Assembly: GCA_018714005.1 (NCBI GenBank)
Contig: DVOA01000093.1
Location: forward strand, 1 to 34,286
DNA: 34,286 bases
DNA from: Spyradomonas excrementavium
GTDB lineage: Bacteria; Cyanobacteriota; Vampirovibrionia; Gastranaerophilales; Gastranaerophilaceae
Direction: 5' to 3'
Of this stretch, positions 31,759 through 34,286 are shown piece after piece. A model generated the notes under the pieces. It was not told the DNA's origin. It did not search any database and saw nothing but the letters and a program-made list of their open reading frames with translations. Position numbers and translations under genes: made by a program. Positions within the stretch are counted from its first letter, which is position 1. Every line of letters begins with the position of its first letter.

Positions 31759-33951
31759 CTATTTTTTCTTTTTGGGAACAGGTGCCTGCGAATTTCTTGA
31801 TGAAGTGCCCTGAATTCGTTTTACAGAGATGACTTCCGGTATCTGCTGGAGTTTTGCGATTACATCTTTTAGCCTGTTGATGTTATCGACCTCAATTCCC
31901 ATTTCAGCAATGCCGATTTTCTTCGCCGGCAGGGATTTTATGTTTGCGTAAGCGATATTTGTGTTGCATTCCGTAACCTGAATCATCAAATCGCGCAATA
32001 TTCCCTGTTTGTCCTGCATATCAATCCTAATCGAGGCAACATAGGTCTTGTTCAGGTGCTCGTCAGCCCAGCTGATGTTCATTATTCGCTCTTCAGGAAT
32101 TCCATCCAGACAGGCACAGTCAATTCTGTGGATAGAAACCCCTTTGCTGCGCGTGACAACGCCCACAATCGGTTCACCGGGAATCGGGGTGCAGCATTTT
32201 GCAAAAGAATAAAGCATGCCCTCAAGCCCGACAATATCATTTTTCGATTTTTTTGCTTTGGACGGGTTAATAAGCGGTGCTGCTGCGTCTTCCGGCTTTT
32301 TAATCCTGTTGGTAATCTTATTTAGCGTTGTTTCGCCATAACCCAGCGCTGCAAAAAGCTCGTCAGGCTCGGTGTAATTCATTGCATTTGCAATTCGTTT
32401 CATTTCACCGGATTTAACGAGCTCATCAAGGCGTGCTTTTCCCAGCTCAGCCTCAAGCATATTGTGCCCGATAACAACGTGTTCTTCTTTTTGATTTTTC
32501 TTGTACCACTGGCGGATTTTTGACTGAGCAAGCTTTGTAACAACGAAATTGAGCCAATCGAGCCTCGGGGTGCCGTTTTTTGATGTCATAATTTCGACAA
32601 TATCGCCGTTTTTAAGCTTTGTATCCAGCTGCGCAATCCGCCCGTTAATAAGTGCGCCGGTTATCTTAAATCCAACATCTGTGTGGATTCTGAACGCAAA
32701 ATCCACCGGTGTTGCGTCGACCGGAAGGTCAATTACGTCGCCCATCGGTGTAAACGCAAAAACCTGATCGGAAAACAGGTCGAGTTTTACGCTTTCAACG
32801 TATTCCTCGGCGTTAGAAACGTATTTTTCCATTTCTGCGAGCTTGCGCATCCATGTGAATTTCAAATCTTCATTGGAAATGGCTTTTTGAGAGCCTTTTT
32901 CCTTGTATTTCCAGTGCGCAGCGACCCCGTATTCGGCGACCTGATGCATTTCATGGGTTCTTATCTGCACTTCAATCGGTTTTGACTTAGGGCCGAGCAC
33001 CGATGTGTGCAAAGAACGGTACATGTTGCTTTTGGGCATTGCAATATAGTCTTTAAAGCGCCCCGGAATGGGCTTGAACTGGGAATGGATTATCCCGAGA
33101 ACTTCGTAACATTCATTAACCGAATTTACAATCACCCTGACCGCAGAAATGTCATAAAGCTCGTGAAATGCGATGTTCAGCCGCTTCATTTTGCTGTAAA
33201 TTGAATAATAATGCTTTGAACGCCCTGAAATTGATGCTTTTATTTTATGCTGTTTTAAAAGCTGGGAGATTTTTTCGATTAATACCTGAATAGTCGCGTC
33301 GCGTTCGGCTTTTTTGAGCGCTACGAGCTGCGCGATTTCAAAGTATTTCTCAGGATTAAGGTATCTTAGCGATAAATCCTCAAGTTCGGCCTTGATTTTC
33401 CCGATACCTAAACGATTTGCGAGCGGAGCAAAGATATCAAGGGTTTCCTGCGCAATTCTTTGCTGTTTTGCTGCTGCCATGTAGTTGAGCGTGCGCATAT
33501 TATGCAGGCGGTCGGCGAGTTTCAGGAAAACAACCCTCACGTCATTTGCCATTGCAATAAACATTTTACGGAAATTCTCTGCCTGACGCTCTTCTTTTGA
33601 CTTGAACTGATATTTTCCGAGCTTTGTCACGCCCATAACGAGACTTAGAACGTCATCACCGAAAAGTTCCCTGATTTCTTCGGGTTTTGTGTCCGTATCT
33701 TCGATTACATCGTGCAAAAGCGCCGCTTTTATAGTGTTTTTGTCCACCATAAGGTCGGTCAGGATTTTTGCAACCTCAACCGGATGAATAATGTAGGGTT
33801 CTTCGCTTATTCTGTACTGCCCGTTGTGCAGGCGCGCCGCAAATTCAAAAGCCTTTTTAATTTCCTCTATATCCTGTTCCGGACGGTTCTGCGCCTTTAG
33901 CATTTCGTATAGAGGTTCAAATATTGTAAAATCAGGTTCGTTTTCTGTCAT
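31759..33951 (-). CDS. rel: Bifunctional (p)ppGpp synthetase/hydrolase Rel/SpoT
   Basis: 730 aa, full length. The N-terminal HD hydrolase has His80-Asp81 and Glu84-Asp85 (LLHDVIEDTD), indicating an active hydrolase. The synthetase domain (~235-350) has GRSKHYYSIYSKMKR, YDISAVRVIV and PGRFKDYIAMPKSNMYRSLHTSV; the RFKD motif is that of bifunctional Rel enzymes rather than monofunctional RelA. TGS follows (VFAFTPMGDVIDLPVDATPVDFAFRIH, ~395-455), then a helical/zinc-finger region (AKCCTPIPGEPIVGVVTRSKGVSIHR) and a C-terminal ACT domain (YVASIRIDMQDKQGILRDLMIQV). It makes and degrades the stringent-response alarmone. The Lys/Pro tail after the ACT domain is short. A single Rel is what most non-proteobacterial genomes carry. 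Confidence 0.96.
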   Translation of the reverse strand: MTENEPDFTIFEPLYEMLKAQNRPEQDIEEIKKAFEFAARLHNGQYRISEEPYIIHPVEVAKILTDLMVDKNTIKAALLHDVIEDTDTKPEEIRELFGDDVLSLVMGVTKLGKYQFKSKEERQAENFRKMFIAMANDVRVVFLKLADRLHNMRTLNYMAAAKQQRIAQETLDIFAPLANRLGIGKIKAELEDLSLRYLNPEKYFEIAQLVALKKAERDATIQVLIEKISQLLKQHKIKASISGRSKHYYSIYSKMKRLNIAFHELYDISAVRVIVNSVNECYEVLGIIHSQFKPIPGRFKDYIAMPKSNMYRSLHTSVLGPKSKPIEVQIRTHEMHQVAEYGVAAHWKYKEKGSQKAISNEDLKFTWMRKLAEMEKYVSNAEEYVESVKLDLFSDQVFAFTPMGDVIDLPVDATPVDFAFRIHTDVGFKITGALINGRIAQLDTKLKNGDIVEIMTSKNGTPRLDWLNFVVTKLAQSKIRQWYKKNQKEEHVVIGHNMLEAELGKARLDELVKSGEMKRIANAMNYTEPDELFAALGYGETTLNKITNRIKKPEDAAAPLINPSKAKKSKNDIVGLEGMLYSFAKCCTPIPGEPIVGVVTRSKGVSIHRIDCACLDGIPEERIMNISWADEHLNKTYVASIRIDMQDKQGILRDLMIQVTECNTNIAYANIKSLPAKKIGIAEMGIEVDNINRLKDVIAKLQQIPEVISVKRIQGTSSRNSQAPVPKKKK

Positions 33952-34055
33952 AATTTATTGCTTTTATCGCCGGAAATGGGTTCCCGATGACTTTTGTTCA
34001 AATATTGATTATAATTATTGTACACTTTTATAGAAAGGGTTACAAGTCAGCCAAA

Positions 34056-34286
34056 ATGTGTATTTTTTTCAAAGAAAAAGACAACGGAGTGCTTTTAAAT
34101 ATAAAAGCAGTGCCAAATTCTTCAAAAAACGAGATTTGCGGGGTTATGGAGAATGCTCTGAAAGTCAAAATCAAGGCTCCTGCTGTTGAAAACAAGGCAA
34201 ATCTTGAGCTGGTGAAGTACTTTTCAAAGCTTTTAAAAGTCCAGAAATCCTCAATCTCGCTGGTATCCGGCTCGACCTCAAAAATA
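34056..34286 (+). CDS. DUF167/YggU-family protein, N-terminal part
   Basis: The frame from the ATG at 34056 is open to the window edge (77 codons). VLLNIKAVPNSSKNEICGV, ALKVKIKAPAVENKANLELVKYFSKLLKV and ISLVSGSTSKI match the UPF0235/DUF167 family (YggU-like), small cytoplasmic proteins of unsettled function, normally ~75-100 aa; so most of the protein is present. AAAGGG lies 17 nt before the ATG, farther than usual. It is divergent from rel across a ~100-bp gap. Confidence 0.88.
   Translation, partial: MCIFFKEKDNGVLLNIKAVPNSSKNEICGVMENALKVKIKAPAVENKANLELVKYFSKLLKVQKSSISLVSGSTSKI

Overview
The window looks like a chromosomal segment from a gut-type Vampirovibrionia/Melainabacteria bacterium (Gastranaerophilales-like). 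This is inferred from the mix of AT-rich DNA, an envelope-type gene set (half-size MsbA-like ABC exporters, signal-peptide proteins), flagellar chaperones (FliS), a bifunctional Rel, an OmpR-type two-component pair, and several membrane or coiled-coil proteins that match no widespread family. No rRNA, tRNA, insertion sequence, phage gene or CRISPR array was recognised.

Layout. 1-1095 (-) is the N-terminal part of recG. 1096-1780 is a gene-free, unusually C-rich stretch with perfect hairpins and three 86-bp tandem repeats; a terminator at 1782-1810 closes a secreted TonB_C-like protein (1841-2557, -). 2697-6072 (+) is a tandemly duplicated two-gene secreted module: an M48-type metalloprotease-like protein followed by a beta-rich exported protein, twice. 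Each half has its own TTGACA-18-TATAAT promoter. The first protease copy has lost both zinc histidines. An MsbA-like exporter follows (6118-7926). Next come a single-domain response regulator (-), a coiled-coil protein (+), a bidirectional terminator and a large membrane protein (-). A divergent promoter region separates 5-formyl-THF cyclo-ligase (-) from an XRE regulator plus cobO (+).

12588-16799 (+) carries a small protein, a large protein that looks like a HerA-type P-loop ATPase with both Walker motifs lost, fused through a very acidic linker to a PcrA/UvrD-type Tudor tail, then fliS, a FliT-like protein and a CDF metal exporter. Convergent to it is a (-) operon glcD, cutA, HExxH metallopeptidase, whose last gene overlaps the CDF gene by 87 bp. 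19465-20490 (+) holds a PDZ-less HtrA-type protease coupled to a small gene apparently broken by a frameshift in an A5 tract. 20875-23268 holds two lineage-specific proteins sharing an FKG motif, separated by a possible small RNA. folP follows, convergent with a YkgJ-type cysteine-cluster protein, a TPR protein and a small protein (- operon with a conspicuous inverted repeat upstream).

26689-31716 (+) contains a six-TM protein, an OmpR-type regulator/histidine kinase pair and a second MsbA-like exporter paralogous to the first. The window ends with rel/spoT (-) and the start of a DUF167 gene (+).

The most unusual items are the duplicated module with a pseudoprotease and the pseudo-HerA/acidic/Tudor chimera. 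Envelope biogenesis (M48-like, TonB_C-like, MsbA-like, HtrA) is the recurring theme.
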